Shown in pieces: positions 28,138 through 38,302 of a stretch of DNA of 64,000 bases; position 1 is the first letter of the stretch; each line of letters opens with the position of its first letter. Under the pieces are notes generated by a model. It ran no database searches. It had not been told where the DNA came from and saw nothing but the letters and a program-made list of their open reading frames with translations. The position numbers were made by a program, and so were the translations under genes. Source of the stretch: Pirellulaceae bacterium. GTDB taxonomy: Bacteria; Planctomycetota; Planctomycetia; Pirellulales; Pirellulaceae. Where the stretch lies: the NCBI GenBank assembly GCA_029243025.1, contig JAQWSU010000026.1:1-64000 (forward strand), written 5' to 3'.

Positions 28138-28513
28138 GATAATTCTCCAACCGCGTATCAAGAAAGTCTCTGAACAAACCCAAGCCTATGTTTATGCCAA
28201 ATCGCCCGTGCAATTGAAAGCTTTTTCCGTTTCTTTCGCACACCAGGCGAACCTATCTAAGAAAAACCAAAGCTTCGTAAGTTTTACACTCGCGCAGAAA
28301 ACCCGGCGATTCACGATCTCCTTGACGATGGGATTTGCCGCGTACTCGAATTCGCCATTTCCTAAGTCGCGTTGATCGAGCCGCACAAGCCTTTTAGGCA
28401 GGCAACACCGTCACCCTTCCTTGGAAAAAGAACGCCCGTGCGCCGGACAGAGGGAGAAACGTGAATCGGAAACGCCATCTGCTCCCAAGTCAAAACAACC
28501 GCAATTCCCCGTC
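28138..28513. other. Intergenic region
   Basis: This gap holds the promoter region of the PEP-CTERM gene and the 3' end of the kinase gene. No coding frame with a recognisable motif and no clear T-run hairpin were seen. Confidence 0.4.
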
Positions 28514-31500
28514 CTATGGTTTTTTTTGACCTTCAAAGAGAGCCCGCACACTCGGTGGAATCACCGATTTGGCGGCTTTGCTAGGCACGGGAGGAGTGAC
28601 CGTTTTTTTCGTTTCGCCCATTCGTGGCAGCAAGGGCGAAAACATGACCGACCGATCTTCCGACGCAGAAATGATCGCTTCGTTGCCAGGGGAGAATGTG
28701 ATCGCAGTAATCCCAGCTGAGTGATCCGTCAGCGGTTGTCCAACTTGGTGAAATCGCTGATCTTTGGCTTTCCACACATGCACTGTACTCCCAGTGGCCG
28801 CCGCCAGATAACTCCCATCCTGACTGCATTCCAGCAGATGAGCATCAACAAGCTTTATTTGATGAAGTGGTTCTGCTTCAGCCTGGGAGTAAAGGCTCAA
28901 CGTTCCGTCCTCCACCAGGGTGACAAATCGGTGATCATCGAGAATCTTGGCCGCTCGAATAGAAGCGCCCTGGTTGTCGAATTCGTTAATCAGTTTCCAG
29001 GACTCATCGCCCCGCTCCCATATTCTTATTTTTTTGTCCGCGGTTGCAACGAGCAACTTATTTTTCAAGGCGTGTATCTCGACAGCCGTTGCGTGCGGCC
29101 CTTGGGAGATTTCCGTCCAAGGCCCTCGTACGGTGGGGGCCTCCACAAACCGACCCGAATCGAGATACCTAACCCAATGGGCTCCTTGATTCAATTGGAA
29201 CGTTTGCTGTTGAATCTCAGCCGTCGATTGATTTCCGTTGTTTGTTTCGGAGAGCTGGGGAACTCGGCGATAGTCAAGCGCACCATCGACTTCTTGAAAG
29301 GTCGCGTCCTGGCCTTGCCATCCCAACACGCGAATTCTCGTATCAGGTTTCGAAGTCACGATCGCGGTCCTGGCCGGAAAGGCGTTAGCGACCAATTGGC
29401 GATCATCCCTCTTCCCGGGATCCAACACGACGACATGCGAAAAATCGCCCACCAAGACAAGCCGCTTACTCACGTCGGTCCACGCCATGTCTCTCACCAC
29501 TCCCCCAACGTAAAGAGTGTCTCTCCAACGTTGGCGAGGCCCTTGCCACATTTCTCCTTGCCAAAGTTCAAGTGCTCCATCCTGCCCGGCGATGGCAAAT
29601 TGATAGGTCCCCTCAAATGGAAACGGAGCAATCCGGGCGAGTGCAACCGGCCCCGCCGCTTGAATCGAACCGCGGTAACGTCCACGACGGCCGCCCCAAA
29701 ATTGAACCTGGTTATTTGACAGCGTAAGCAACGTATGATTGTCAGGCGAAATCTCACAAGTCCCAGGTTCGATTCCTCGACAAGGAAATTGATACCGTCG
29801 GGCAGTGTTGCGAGGCCAATCAGGTTGCCATCGAATGACTTCACCCGCTTCACTCGCGCTAAATAAAATTTGACCACTGCGTGAAAACCGAACATGAGCG
29901 ACCGGGGAAGTATGGCCTTCCAGGAGAAGCTGACTGCCATCCGGGTCCACCAGGGTAATTGTGTTTCCGGAAGCGACGGCAACGTGTTGAAGCCCAGCCT
30001 CCGCGGCATACGCCACTTGGACCACACCCTCTGGACACTTAATGAGAGGGGAGGCCTTCTGCGTAAACGTATTCCAGATGGCAACGCCACCATCTCGATC
30101 CCCGATAATAATTTCCTGTTCCGTTTTAAAACAAAGCGTTTGGTAATGTTTTTCCTCGGAAATTAAAAATTGCTGCCGGCGTTCACCGCGCAGATCCATC
30201 ACACCGACGGCCCCATCATCGAGGACATAAGCAAGTCGCTCGCCGTCGGGTGCCCACGCCAAATCGACGATCGTCCCATTCGTAACAATCGGTGGCTCGA
30301 CTTGTCCGGTTCTCGTTTGAATCAAGTGAATCCCGGGTTCTGCAGCAACCGCAATTTGTTTCCCAGACGGTGAGAACTCGAACGCCACCACGCCGAGATC
30401 GGGTAGACGCCATTCATAAAGGTTCTTTCGCAGACTCCAGATACAAAGCGCACCTCTTGCTGAAACGGCGGCCATCCGAGGTGAATTTGCCGCCAGTGCC
30501 ACCTCCAACCAGCGACCGTGAGTCGGCGGCAGGCGAGTCAAATCCCCTTCCTGTTGCACCCAAAGATCCAAGGATCCGACACTGACTTCGGCTTGCCCAT
30601 TCTGACGGGTTAATCGGGTTCCCTGTTCTGGATCAATCGCCCATTGTTCCTGGCCATCATCCCATTTCCACCACTGATTGCGAGCGGTTTTTATTCTCAG
30701 TTGCCAATCCTGAGCTGGATGGGAAAAAGCCGATTGAAAATCCAGTTCGAGAACACGCGATTCGACCCCACTGGCGTCCGGCGAATCCATTTGTTTTTTG
30801 ATTTCGCCACTTTGTGGATCGACAACCAAGATCACTGTCCGGCTCAATTCGCGATTCAGCCCTTCCTCGCTATCCGTTTCCTGATCGTCAGTTGTTTGAC
30901 AAGAAATCACCATGGCATTCCCAGTGGGCGACAGCGTCAGGCTTTCTACGTCGCCCGGCAACACCAACGGGTCGAACCACGAACTGGACTTTCCAGTCAG
31001 GGGATCTACCCGCCAGAGCTGACGCCCTCGTGCCACGATCAACCCCAGGTCGTGCGGGCGAAGCACCCAGGACTCGGTTAGGAGTTCGTCCGTTTCACCT
31101 TCGGCAAACGGAACGGGAATCAGACCATTCGCAGCTTCCATCCAATAGCCTGCAGCGTTTACATTCCATCGCCAAAAATGAGAAGTCACCGTGTCAAATA
31201 GGGCGATCGATGTTCCGTCTGGCGTCAACTGCAAGATATACTGCCCCGTTTCCGATAGGTGGGGTACGTGAAGCACCTGTTCGGGACGAAGACAATGACC
31301 ATGCAAAAATCGCCATACGAGTTCACGTATTTTGCTCGGACATCGCTGTTCGTCTTCCAACAACTCCAGCGCTTTTCGCGGATCTTGCTGAAAGACTCCA
31401 GCCACCGTTTGCAACTGTCGGTCGTACGGATCCCGCAGCATTGCATCGGTACCCGAAGCAAGGAATGAAGAGACCTCCGCTGCGACTTCTCCTGAAATCC

Positions 31501-32953
31501 GTCGTGTATCCTCAATCTGCGTATCCTTGGCCTGCAGTGCAGCATCCTTAATTTTGGATTCACGCCGCAGGCCTTCGGCTTGTCGCTGGAACCCTGACGC
31601 CGAGAGTGCAAAATAGGTTGATACAGACGAACCAATGACCAGAGCCACGACGAACCCAACCACCAAGCCCGCCACCGTCGTATGCCTTTTACACCAGCGA
31701 TAGGCTCTTGCGATACGTCCGACCGGACGTGACAGAATGGGTTCGGTGTTTAGGAAACGTTGCAGTTCGTCTGCCAATTCCCCGGCTGTAGCAAATCGTT
31801 GCTGAGGATCTTTTTCGAGACAGCGAAGACAGATCGTCTCCAGATCAATCGGCACGTAATTATTAAGGTGGCGAGGTGATGGTGGCTCTTCGTTAATGAC
31901 TTGGTGCAACAACATGCTCGTATTCCCGCGGAACGGCAACTCTCCGGTCAGCAGTTCGAACATCACCACCCCCAGCGAATAAACATCGGTGCGAGGGCTA
32001 CTGTCATGAGCTTGTCCCATCGCTTGCTCAGGTGACATGTAGGCAGGCGTCCCCAGCACTTGCCCTTCCACCGTCATCGTCACTTCGTCCGCTTCCCGTT
32101 TTGCTAATCCGAAGTCCATGATATGAGGCTGGTCATCTCCATCCATCATGATGTTGCCCGGTTTCAAATCGCGATGAACGACCCCGACTCGGTGGGCATG
32201 ATTGAGGGCCTCCGAAATTTGGTAACAAAGCTTTGCAACTTCATTGGGATTTGGCGACCGAATCCCCATCCAATCATAGAGCGACACCCCGCGGACCAGA
32301 TCGCTGACGATATAGACGGTTTCGTCGGTGCGCCCTACTTCGTGCACTGAGACGATATTGGGATGTTTGAGTTGAGCAGCAGCACGCGCTTCGCGCAGAA
32401 ATTTGTCGATTTCTTGTTCAGAAAGTTGCCCACGTCGCGGCAACTTCAAGGCCACCGTCCGATCTAGCACAGTATCTCGTGCCTTCCACACTGTGCCAAA
32501 TCCACCGACGCCAATTCGCTCAATCAGCTCAAAATGGGCGATCTGCTTGAGAGTCGGTGCCTCTTTGGTCGCCATCGCGTCGGAGACCAGGCTAAACGCC
32601 TCTCCGCAAGCGATACACGTAATATCGGACCAAGGAAGGTCGGCCAGGATCTCCACTGGCGACGCGCAATGCGGACACCGCACGATCAGTTTTGCTGTAT
32701 CTGACGTTTCCGCCCCTTCGGTCGTCCGAGAGCGCCCGGAACGATTATCCCCCTGTTCGAACACATCTCGAGCATTTTCGACCAATCTTTGCTTCCGAAG
32801 CTCTTCTTCTAACTCCGGCATCAGATCGCCGTGCTTCGAGACAATCGTGTCTCGAGATAATTTTTCTCCCTTCGCCTGACGTTGGGCATAGTCAGAAACG
32901 ACGTCAAGAATCTGGGAGCGTCGCAAATCTGCGTCGTCACGATGCTGCGTCAT
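28514..32953 (-). CDS. Membrane Ser/Thr protein kinase with WD40 sensor domain
   Basis: The start at ATG 32953 is chosen over an upstream TTG (33034) because GAGG lies about 9 bases ahead. The product has 1479 residues. Order: an N-terminal helical segment, a small Zn-ribbon (CPHC and CIAC), a kinase domain (GVGGFGTVW glycine loop, HRDLKPGN, DFG, MSPEQ), one membrane helix (GLVVGFVVALVIGSSVS), a coiled-coil-like stretch, and about 900 residues of WD40 repeats predicted outside the cytoplasm. All kinase catalytic residues are present. It lies 150 bases after the dockerin gene 33104-34246 and downstream of an ECF sigma gene in the same direction. Confidence 0.92.
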   Translation of the reverse strand: MTQHRDDADLRRSQILDVVSDYAQRQAKGEKLSRDTIVSKHGDLMPELEEELRKQRLVENARDVFEQGDNRSGRSRTTEGAETSDTAKLIVRCPHCASPVEILADLPWSDITCIACGEAFSLVSDAMATKEAPTLKQIAHFELIERIGVGGFGTVWKARDTVLDRTVALKLPRRGQLSEQEIDKFLREARAAAQLKHPNIVSVHEVGRTDETVYIVSDLVRGVSLYDWMGIRSPNPNEVAKLCYQISEALNHAHRVGVVHRDLKPGNIMMDGDDQPHIMDFGLAKREADEVTMTVEGQVLGTPAYMSPEQAMGQAHDSSPRTDVYSLGVVMFELLTGELPFRGNTSMLLHQVINEEPPSPRHLNNYVPIDLETICLRCLEKDPQQRFATAGELADELQRFLNTEPILSRPVGRIARAYRWCKRHTTVAGLVVGFVVALVIGSSVSTYFALSASGFQRQAEGLRRESKIKDAALQAKDTQIEDTRRISGEVAAEVSSFLASGTDAMLRDPYDRQLQTVAGVFQQDPRKALELLEDEQRCPSKIRELVWRFLHGHCLRPEQVLHVPHLSETGQYILQLTPDGTSIALFDTVTSHFWRWNVNAAGYWMEAANGLIPVPFAEGETDELLTESWVLRPHDLGLIVARGRQLWRVDPLTGKSSSWFDPLVLPGDVESLTLSPTGNAMVISCQTTDDQETDSEEGLNRELSRTVILVVDPQSGEIKKQMDSPDASGVESRVLELDFQSAFSHPAQDWQLRIKTARNQWWKWDDGQEQWAIDPEQGTRLTRQNGQAEVSVGSLDLWVQQEGDLTRLPPTHGRWLEVALAANSPRMAAVSARGALCIWSLRKNLYEWRLPDLGVVAFEFSPSGKQIAVAAEPGIHLIQTRTGQVEPPIVTNGTIVDLAWAPDGERLAYVLDDGAVGVMDLRGERRQQFLISEEKHYQTLCFKTEQEIIIGDRDGGVAIWNTFTQKASPLIKCPEGVVQVAYAAEAGLQHVAVASGNTITLVDPDGSQLLLEGHTSPVAHVRFSRSGQILFSASEAGEVIRWQPDWPRNTARRYQFPCRGIEPGTCEISPDNHTLLTLSNNQVQFWGGRRGRYRGSIQAAGPVALARIAPFPFEGTYQFAIAGQDGALELWQGEMWQGPRQRWRDTLYVGGVVRDMAWTDVSKRLVLVGDFSHVVVLDPGKRDDRQLVANAFPARTAIVTSKPDTRIRVLGWQGQDATFQEVDGALDYRRVPQLSETNNGNQSTAEIQQQTFQLNQGAHWVRYLDSGRFVEAPTVRGPWTEISQGPHATAVEIHALKNKLLVATADKKIRIWERGDESWKLINEFDNQGASIRAAKILDDHRFVTLVEDGTLSLYSQAEAEPLHQIKLVDAHLLECSQDGSYLAAATGSTVHVWKAKDQRFHQVGQPLTDHSAGITAITFSPGNEAIISASEDRSVMFSPLLPRMGETKKTVTPPVPSKAAKSVIPPSVRALFEGQKKP

Positions 32954-33103
32954 CGCCCATTGCCTCGGCACAAGAGAGAATAGATGTTCGTAAACCCTAA
33001 CCTCATTGTGAACCAAACAGGGCGTAAACGCCAACGGACGATCGATTTAATCCGACAGGAATTTAAGGATCATCTCATCCAAAGGGTCAGATCGCCAGAA
33101 GGA

Positions 33104-34246
33104 CTACCTCTCACCCCACTTTTGCCGTGGCTTGTCTAGAACTCGCCGATTACGCAATATCCAGCCCACGATTCCGAGGCCAAACAGCATTCCGCTGGTC
33201 GGTTCGGGTACGGATTCAGCCGGCGCGGCCCTCGCGTCATCTGACTCATAACACCCTTCCTGAAATGCGAGAATCAAATCGGAACTGTCGAAGACGCAGT
33301 CGCCGTTCCAATCGCCGGTGGTCCAGGTTGCCTCATCACCATTCTCGTAAATGCCAACTTGAAACAACTGAACCAGATCAGAACTATCGAAAACTCCATC
33401 AAGATTAACGTCGCCGATGCAAGTCCCTTTGCTCCATTTGATCCAAGCGAGTACATCGTTATTATTCACTTCGCCGTCGATGTTAATGTCGTACTGCCAG
33501 TCTTCGGACCCGTCTTTGGATGCTTTACTCAAAGCGTCCAAATCGGTCACATCGACCAGCCCATCCCCATTAAAATCACCGGGTCGACAATACATCAATG
33601 AGATCGCATTGATCGTCGTCTCGCCTTCACTGAAAATTTCTACCTGATTCTGTTTGAAGTCCGGAAAAATCAGCACGTTACCGCGCACCCCAGTGCGAAA
33701 CGTACCGTCGAATTCACCCGAATCAATGTGTGGTTGTCGCACCCCGTTTACAACAAATTCTCCTTTTGCACCCTCTTGGCCACCATAACTGTAAATTAGC
33801 ACGGTGTAGTTCAGTGGTCCTCTGTGCCGCGGAGGAACGAATTCCAAAGCATCAAGCTTAATCACCGATGGAGAACGAAAGAAGGATTCCATCAGCCGCG
33901 CATCACCAGGATTTTCAACTTGAATATCATCGTTTTTTCCGATTCGCGCTGCATTCCACGACACACTCGCAGCCGATTGATTGAAGTCGCCGAAAGTGTC
34001 CGAGATAAGCGGAAAATTTTCTCCCCCGGTCTCGTTCGGCAGATTGTTCCAAACGGTCTCGCCAAATAAGCCGGCCGGAACACGAATGGGAGCATCGCCC
34101 CCGGCTAAATTGAGATTCAGACTGTAACCGTACGAGGATGCAAATCCAACGCCGTGAGCTGCTACAAGTCCGAAACCAATCGCAAGGCCGGCGACGCAAA
34201 ACCATTGACGTGGCGGAGCGAAGGTGCGTTTCAGGGAAGCAATCAT
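33104..34246 (-). CDS. Dockerin and PEP-CTERM secreted protein
   Basis: The start is ATG at 34246, with GAGGA 8 bases upstream; the longest frame extends further only because it overlaps the sigma gene. The protein of about 380 residues has a signal peptide (VAGLAIGFGLVAAHGVGFA), a beta-sandwich (about 40-230), a dockerin module with Ca-binding loops (DFNGDGLVDVTD, DINIDGEVNNND, DVNLDGVFDSSD, DWNGDCVFDSSD) and a PEP-CTERM tail (VPEPTSGMLFGLGIVGWI). The dockerin repeat is close to those at 14436-14780, 35700-36040, 47370-47710 and 53340-53530. It lies 25 bases after the ECF sigma stop, so the two are probably co-transcribed. Confidence 0.87.
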   Translation of the reverse strand: MIASLKRTFAPPRQWFCVAGLAIGFGLVAAHGVGFASSYGYSLNLNLAGGDAPIRVPAGLFGETVWNNLPNETGGENFPLISDTFGDFNQSAASVSWNAARIGKNDDIQVENPGDARLMESFFRSPSVIKLDALEFVPPRHRGPLNYTVLIYSYGGQEGAKGEFVVNGVRQPHIDSGEFDGTFRTGVRGNVLIFPDFKQNQVEIFSEGETTINAISLMYCRPGDFNGDGLVDVTDLDALSKASKDGSEDWQYDINIDGEVNNNDVLAWIKWSKGTCIGDVNLDGVFDSSDLVQLFQVGIYENGDEATWTTGDWNGDCVFDSSDLILAFQEGCYESDDARAAPAESVPEPTSGMLFGLGIVGWILRNRRVLDKPRQKWGER

Positions 34247-34271
34247 CGTCCAAATCCTCAGGTTTGTTGGG

Positions 34272-34919
34272 TTAACGTTTACTGATCCACATGCTAGTAC
34301 GCTGCATTCGCTCCCGCAGAGCGTATTTTGCGCGCCGGAGCAAACCACGAACGGCTTCCGGTGAGCGATCCATTTGATTCCCCGCTTCTTCAAGCGTCTT
34401 TTGTCGAAAGAACCGCAGCAACACGGCCTGCCTTTGTTCATCCGGAAGCGAAGCAATTGCCACTTGCATTGCCTGTACGGCTTCATCATTAGCAACGTTC
34501 TGACTCGGCGTTCCCCCATCGTCTTCCGCAAGGATTCCCATGAGGTCTGCAACAGAGGTCTTATAAATATCTTGAACGGCATCCACGCGCCGCATATCGC
34601 CGCCACGTTTCTTCCGTTTCTGGTGCTTGATGGCATCGATAATTCGGCTTTCCGCAATCGTCTTTAACCAAGCCAGAAATGAACGATCAGACTTGGGTTC
34701 GAAACGACTTATTTGCTGAAAGGCGCGAAAAAACGTTTCCTGCAAAATGTCTTCCACGCTAATTAGACTTTGCAAGGGGCCAGCCAACTTCGGCCGGATA
34801 TGATCGGCCACCGCATCACAGTGCGCCAGCAGCAGTTCTTCCAGTGCGGGACGATCTCCCGCAATGGCTTTCTGTGTTAACTCCCGTTGTCGGTTTGGAT
34901 CAATCATACTTTCCCTCAT
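34272..34919 (-). CDS. ECF RNA polymerase sigma factor
   Basis: This protein of 211-215 residues has the region 2 motif SVEDILQETFFRAF, with the usual acidic pair, and a region 4 helix-turn-helix (LPDEQRQAVLLRFF, KTLEEAGNQMDRSPEAVRGLL). Two starts are possible: ATG at 34919 and ATG at 34907; the second has GAGG just upstream. ECF factors direct RNA polymerase to stress or surface genes. No anti-sigma gene is adjacent; a dockerin/PEP-CTERM gene follows at 25 bases and a kinase lies further on. Confidence 0.92.
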   Translation of the reverse strand: MRESMIDPNRQRELTQKAIAGDRPALEELLLAHCDAVADHIRPKLAGPLQSLISVEDILQETFFRAFQQISRFEPKSDRSFLAWLKTIAESRIIDAIKHQKRKKRGGDMRRVDAVQDIYKTSVADLMGILAEDDGGTPSQNVANDEAVQAMQVAIASLPDEQRQAVLLRFFRQKTLEEAGNQMDRSPEAVRGLLRRAKYALRERMQRTSMWISKR

Positions 34920-34931
34920 ACTCTCTCGCTT

Positions 34932-34995
34932 CGTTTGAGTTTAACTGCGACTAAAGCTGTTTGCGACGCTTTTCCCCTTTCCAAAGACTCAAACG
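34932..34995. promoter_or_regulatory. Inverted repeat upstream of ECF sigma gene
   Basis: CGTTTGAGT at 34932-34940 and its exact reverse complement ACTCAAACG at 34987-34995 flank a 46-base spacer just upstream of the sigma gene start. It could be an operator or two half-sites for the sigma factor or a regulator; a chance match of 9 bases is also possible. Confidence 0.3.
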
Positions 34996-35387
34996 ACATC
35001 TTCCGCGGAAACGGTCGCGCTTTTTTTCGCGCTAATTGCTTAGGTCGGACTTTCGCTTAGCTTTTCAGCTGACAACAGCTCCAGAGGTTGACTTGTTTGG
35101 ACACCCACTCAGCCCACCCACCGAGGATCGTCGGGACGGGGAATCCCCGGACGGCGCCCCCCGGCGAGAACGCGGGCGACAAGCCCCAACCCAAACGGAC
35201 CATTGTTTCATTGAATTCCCCGAGTGGCGAGCAGTGATGGTAGAGCGTTTGGCAACGAGTTTAAATTCAAGGGAAAAGAAGTTCCAGAAAGCTGACTCGA
35301 GCTTCCCCAGCAGGCAGCGGAGACGGCCTATTCCACCGAACCAACGCAAGATACCTACCAATCAAATCCTCCTCTCGAATGCAAGAA
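34996..35387. other. Intergenic region
   Basis: No supported gene was seen between the sigma gene leader and the hairpin that follows the GEVED gene. A frame at 35036-35713 overlaps the GEVED gene and has no family motif. Confidence 0.4.
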
Positions 35388-35418
35388 CGCCGAGTCATCC
35401 CAACGGGATAACTCGGCG
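35388..35418 (-). terminator. Terminator-like hairpin after the GEVED surface gene
   Basis: CGCCGAGTCATCCC (35388-35401) pairs with GGGATAACTCGGCG (35405-35418), a 14-bp stem with one imperfect pair and a 3-base loop, about 40 bases after the stop at 35459. The following bases are not a clean T-run. Confidence 0.55.
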
Positions 35419-35458
35419 CTTGCCCCTTCCATCAACTGCACGAATTGTGCATTTCGAC

Positions 35459-38302
35459 TTAAACGAGCGACAGTTCTTCGGCGAGAAAATGCATCAACTC
35501 ATCATCCTCGTCATCCGCCGTGGAATGATCGTCATCAGCAAAAATCGAGTCGACCATTTGAACATCAGGCACTTGATTCGGTGTGGACGCCAATTGCTTG
35601 AGATCCATTTTATCCGAATCATTATCGCCAGCAGTTTGCTGATCGTTTTGGCGATTTCCCCCCCAAGACTCCACCACAACTTGCGGGTTGCTCACAGCCG
35701 CAGTCGCGCCTAATGCGTAGCCACCGTCTTGCATCGCTGTCACCAGGTCAGCCGTTGTAAAATCGCCATCGTGGTTCCAATCCCCTTCGGCCCAACCCGA
35801 GTTGCCTTGAATACCATCTTCGTATTCCCCAGAAGCGAAGACCTGAACAACATCCTTCGAGTCAAAGCGACCGTCCAGATTGGCATCACCGTAAGTTGAC
35901 CCCATCACATCGTGGATCAGGTAATCCATATCTCCGTCATTGACCTGGCCATCACCATTCAGGTCTCCCAGATTGTCGTTCGCTCGAATTTGGGACCCGA
36001 GTAGATCGATGTCGACAATTCCAACCGAGCCGTCTGCGTTAACATCACCATGCAGATGGGCATAGTCTTCAACTTCTCCATCCTTTGCAATCCCGTGCGG
36101 TGCCAAACCACCGTGCGTGCTAAAACGAAAACGCGAGTAGACAGGTCGTGAGGGCATGGGAAACGCATCACCCGGCACAAAGAAATCAATCGTGTTCACA
36201 CCCGGAATGAGCGCCGCACTGGTAGCGATCTGCTCCGTCGAGTCCCAGGTGCCATCCTGATTGAAATCCACCCATGCGTCTAGAAAACCATCCACCGATG
36301 CTTCGACATCGACGAGTGCGAAATCCCCTGGGTGCATTCCCGTCACAAAATGTACGCCATCCTCATCGTCGGATCCATCGGCGATGTCATCACCTTTTGC
36401 ATTGATTGTTGGCTGTCCATTTGGATCCGCATCAATCTTATTTCCAAGATAGACTTTCGGGTTAATCAAATGCCGCGCACCATTTGAAGCCAGTAGCGTT
36501 GGGTACGGCTGATCCGGCGCATCACCAAAGTCGAACCTGCCACCCGGTTGGTCACGCTCACTGATGAACACCAAATGATCCTCAACTTCTCCATTCGGAA
36601 TACTGGCGGCAGGATCCTGGTCAGGCTTGAGCAATGGATCCGTCGTGCTGAAACGCCATCGTGAATAAGTGGGTTCATTCGGACCGGGCTGCGCGGTATT
36701 GGGAACCATAAACGTCAAGATATTGACGCCAGCAGCGAGAGGCTCAGCGCTAAAGATCTGCTCCGGAGCTCCCATGTCCCAGTTTCCGTTCCGATCAAAA
36801 TCGATCCAACTGTTCAGCCATCCCCGGGTGGAGGCGATCACTTCTACAGTTGCCAAATTGCCCGGAACGAGTGGGGTAAGGAAACGGACACCGTCTTCGT
36901 CGTCAACGTTAGTGCCAACGACCTGGTCGTCACCATCTGAGTTGATGGAAGGTTGACCATCGGCTTCTCCCTCGACCCGTCGCCCCAAGTAGACTTTCTT
37001 ATTGATTCGATGCTGGGCTCCATTGGAGGCCAACAGAGTCGGATAAGGCTCGTCCGGTGCATCACCAAAGTCGAATCGGAAATCCTGCTCAGGCGTATCG
37101 ATGAAGACCAAATGGTCTTCCACCTCTCCATTGGGAGCCGGTTGATTCGGACTTTGTTCAGGCTTCAGGATTCGGTTGGTATTGCTAAAACGCCAACGTG
37201 AGTAGGTCGGTTCGTTTGGACCAGGGGTCGTGCCAGCAGGCACCATAAAGGACAGGATGTTCACTCCTGCGCTAAGCGGTTCCGCAGCGAAAATCTGCTC
37301 TGCAGTTCCCGAATCCCACGATCCGTTCCGATCAAAATCAATCCAACTATTCAACCATCCACGGGTTGAAGCAACCACTTCGACCGTTGCCATGTTGCCT
37401 GGAACCAAGGGAGTGAGGAAACGAACACCATCTTCGTCGTCAATATTGGCGCCGACGTTCATATCGTCACCATCCGAGGCGAAGGTAGGTTGGCCATCCG
37501 CTTCGCCTTCCACGCTGCTACCCAGGAACACATCGGGATCGATCAGGTGATGGGCACCTCCGTTGGCAGCCAAGGTGGGATACGGTTGATCCGGTGCATC
37601 CCCCCAGTCAAAACGATAATCCTCCGTCGTACAGACATGATCAATCCACAACTCTTGGCCACCCAGCTTGAGCGAGTTGATCGAGCCATTTAAGACGAGC
37701 TGGCCCACATCATTTCCATACCCACCCCCGCCAATACTCACGTTAACGCCGCCAATATTCAGACCATCAACGTCACGGAAGTTGCCAAAATTGCGAAAAT
37801 CACCATTGATTTCGAGATTTAAATTTCCACCGTATTCACCAAACTGAAGAGTCACTCCACTGACGGTGGCGCCAAAATCGATATCGACCAAGATATTGTT
37901 GACCATCATGTCTTGGCCAAGATGTCCGGCGTGGTTGGCATGTTCCACCGACGTATAACCTCCCGCCGTTACTCCCCCGCCGCCCCAGGTAAACGGTTGC
38001 CCCGTAAACTTCGCCTGGAGTCCCGTGTTATCCGCGATAAAGATGTCACCGACCACATAATTGCCGACTGCGGGCATGTCTTCAAAATCGATGCAATCAG
38101 CTGGGCGAAACACACCCGGCAGATCCAGGTCAATCCCCGTACCAATTCCAGGACCGAGCGGTAACTCGGGCCCAATTGCTGCGCCCAGAGCATCGGCACC
38201 AAACATCATTTGACGACTTTCAAGAGACTCGATCCTTGCGCCTCGACGCTGAATTCCAGTTAATCCTGCCTTCGAACGTTTCTTTTTTTTCTCGTGACGC
38301 AT
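35459..38302 (-). CDS. Secreted GEVED-repeat dockerin protein
   Basis: This 947-residue protein starts with a Lys/Arg-rich segment and the leader motif IESLESRQMMFGADAL (residues 24-39). After a beta-rich domain it has three GEVED-type domains, each with FDxGDAPDxPYPTL, GDDxxDGxxDEDGVxF, WIDFDRNGSW or a variant, and an end NGEVEDH or DGEVEDY (roughly 230-390, 400-580 and 590-760). A dockerin module follows (about 765-870, NADGSVGIVDIDLL to FTTADLVTAM), then an acidic tail (DDEDDELMHFLAEELSLV). GEVED domains are common in planctomycete surface proteins and are thought structural or adhesive. The nucleotide similarity of the repeats points to internal duplication. Confidence 0.88.
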   Translation of the reverse strand: MRHEKKKKRSKAGLTGIQRRGARIESLESRQMMFGADALGAAIGPELPLGPGIGTGIDLDLPGVFRPADCIDFEDMPAVGNYVVGDIFIADNTGLQAKFTGQPFTWGGGGVTAGGYTSVEHANHAGHLGQDMMVNNILVDIDFGATVSGVTLQFGEYGGNLNLEINGDFRNFGNFRDVDGLNIGGVNVSIGGGGYGNDVGQLVLNGSINSLKLGGQELWIDHVCTTEDYRFDWGDAPDQPYPTLAANGGAHHLIDPDVFLGSSVEGEADGQPTFASDGDDMNVGANIDDEDGVRFLTPLVPGNMATVEVVASTRGWLNSWIDFDRNGSWDSGTAEQIFAAEPLSAGVNILSFMVPAGTTPGPNEPTYSRWRFSNTNRILKPEQSPNQPAPNGEVEDHLVFIDTPEQDFRFDFGDAPDEPYPTLLASNGAQHRINKKVYLGRRVEGEADGQPSINSDGDDQVVGTNVDDEDGVRFLTPLVPGNLATVEVIASTRGWLNSWIDFDRNGNWDMGAPEQIFSAEPLAAGVNILTFMVPNTAQPGPNEPTYSRWRFSTTDPLLKPDQDPAASIPNGEVEDHLVFISERDQPGGRFDFGDAPDQPYPTLLASNGARHLINPKVYLGNKIDADPNGQPTINAKGDDIADGSDDEDGVHFVTGMHPGDFALVDVEASVDGFLDAWVDFNQDGTWDSTEQIATSAALIPGVNTIDFFVPGDAFPMPSRPVYSRFRFSTHGGLAPHGIAKDGEVEDYAHLHGDVNADGSVGIVDIDLLGSQIRANDNLGDLNGDGQVNDGDMDYLIHDVMGSTYGDANLDGRFDSKDVVQVFASGEYEDGIQGNSGWAEGDWNHDGDFTTADLVTAMQDGGYALGATAAVSNPQVVVESWGGNRQNDQQTAGDNDSDKMDLKQLASTPNQVPDVQMVDSIFADDDHSTADDEDDELMHFLAEELSLV

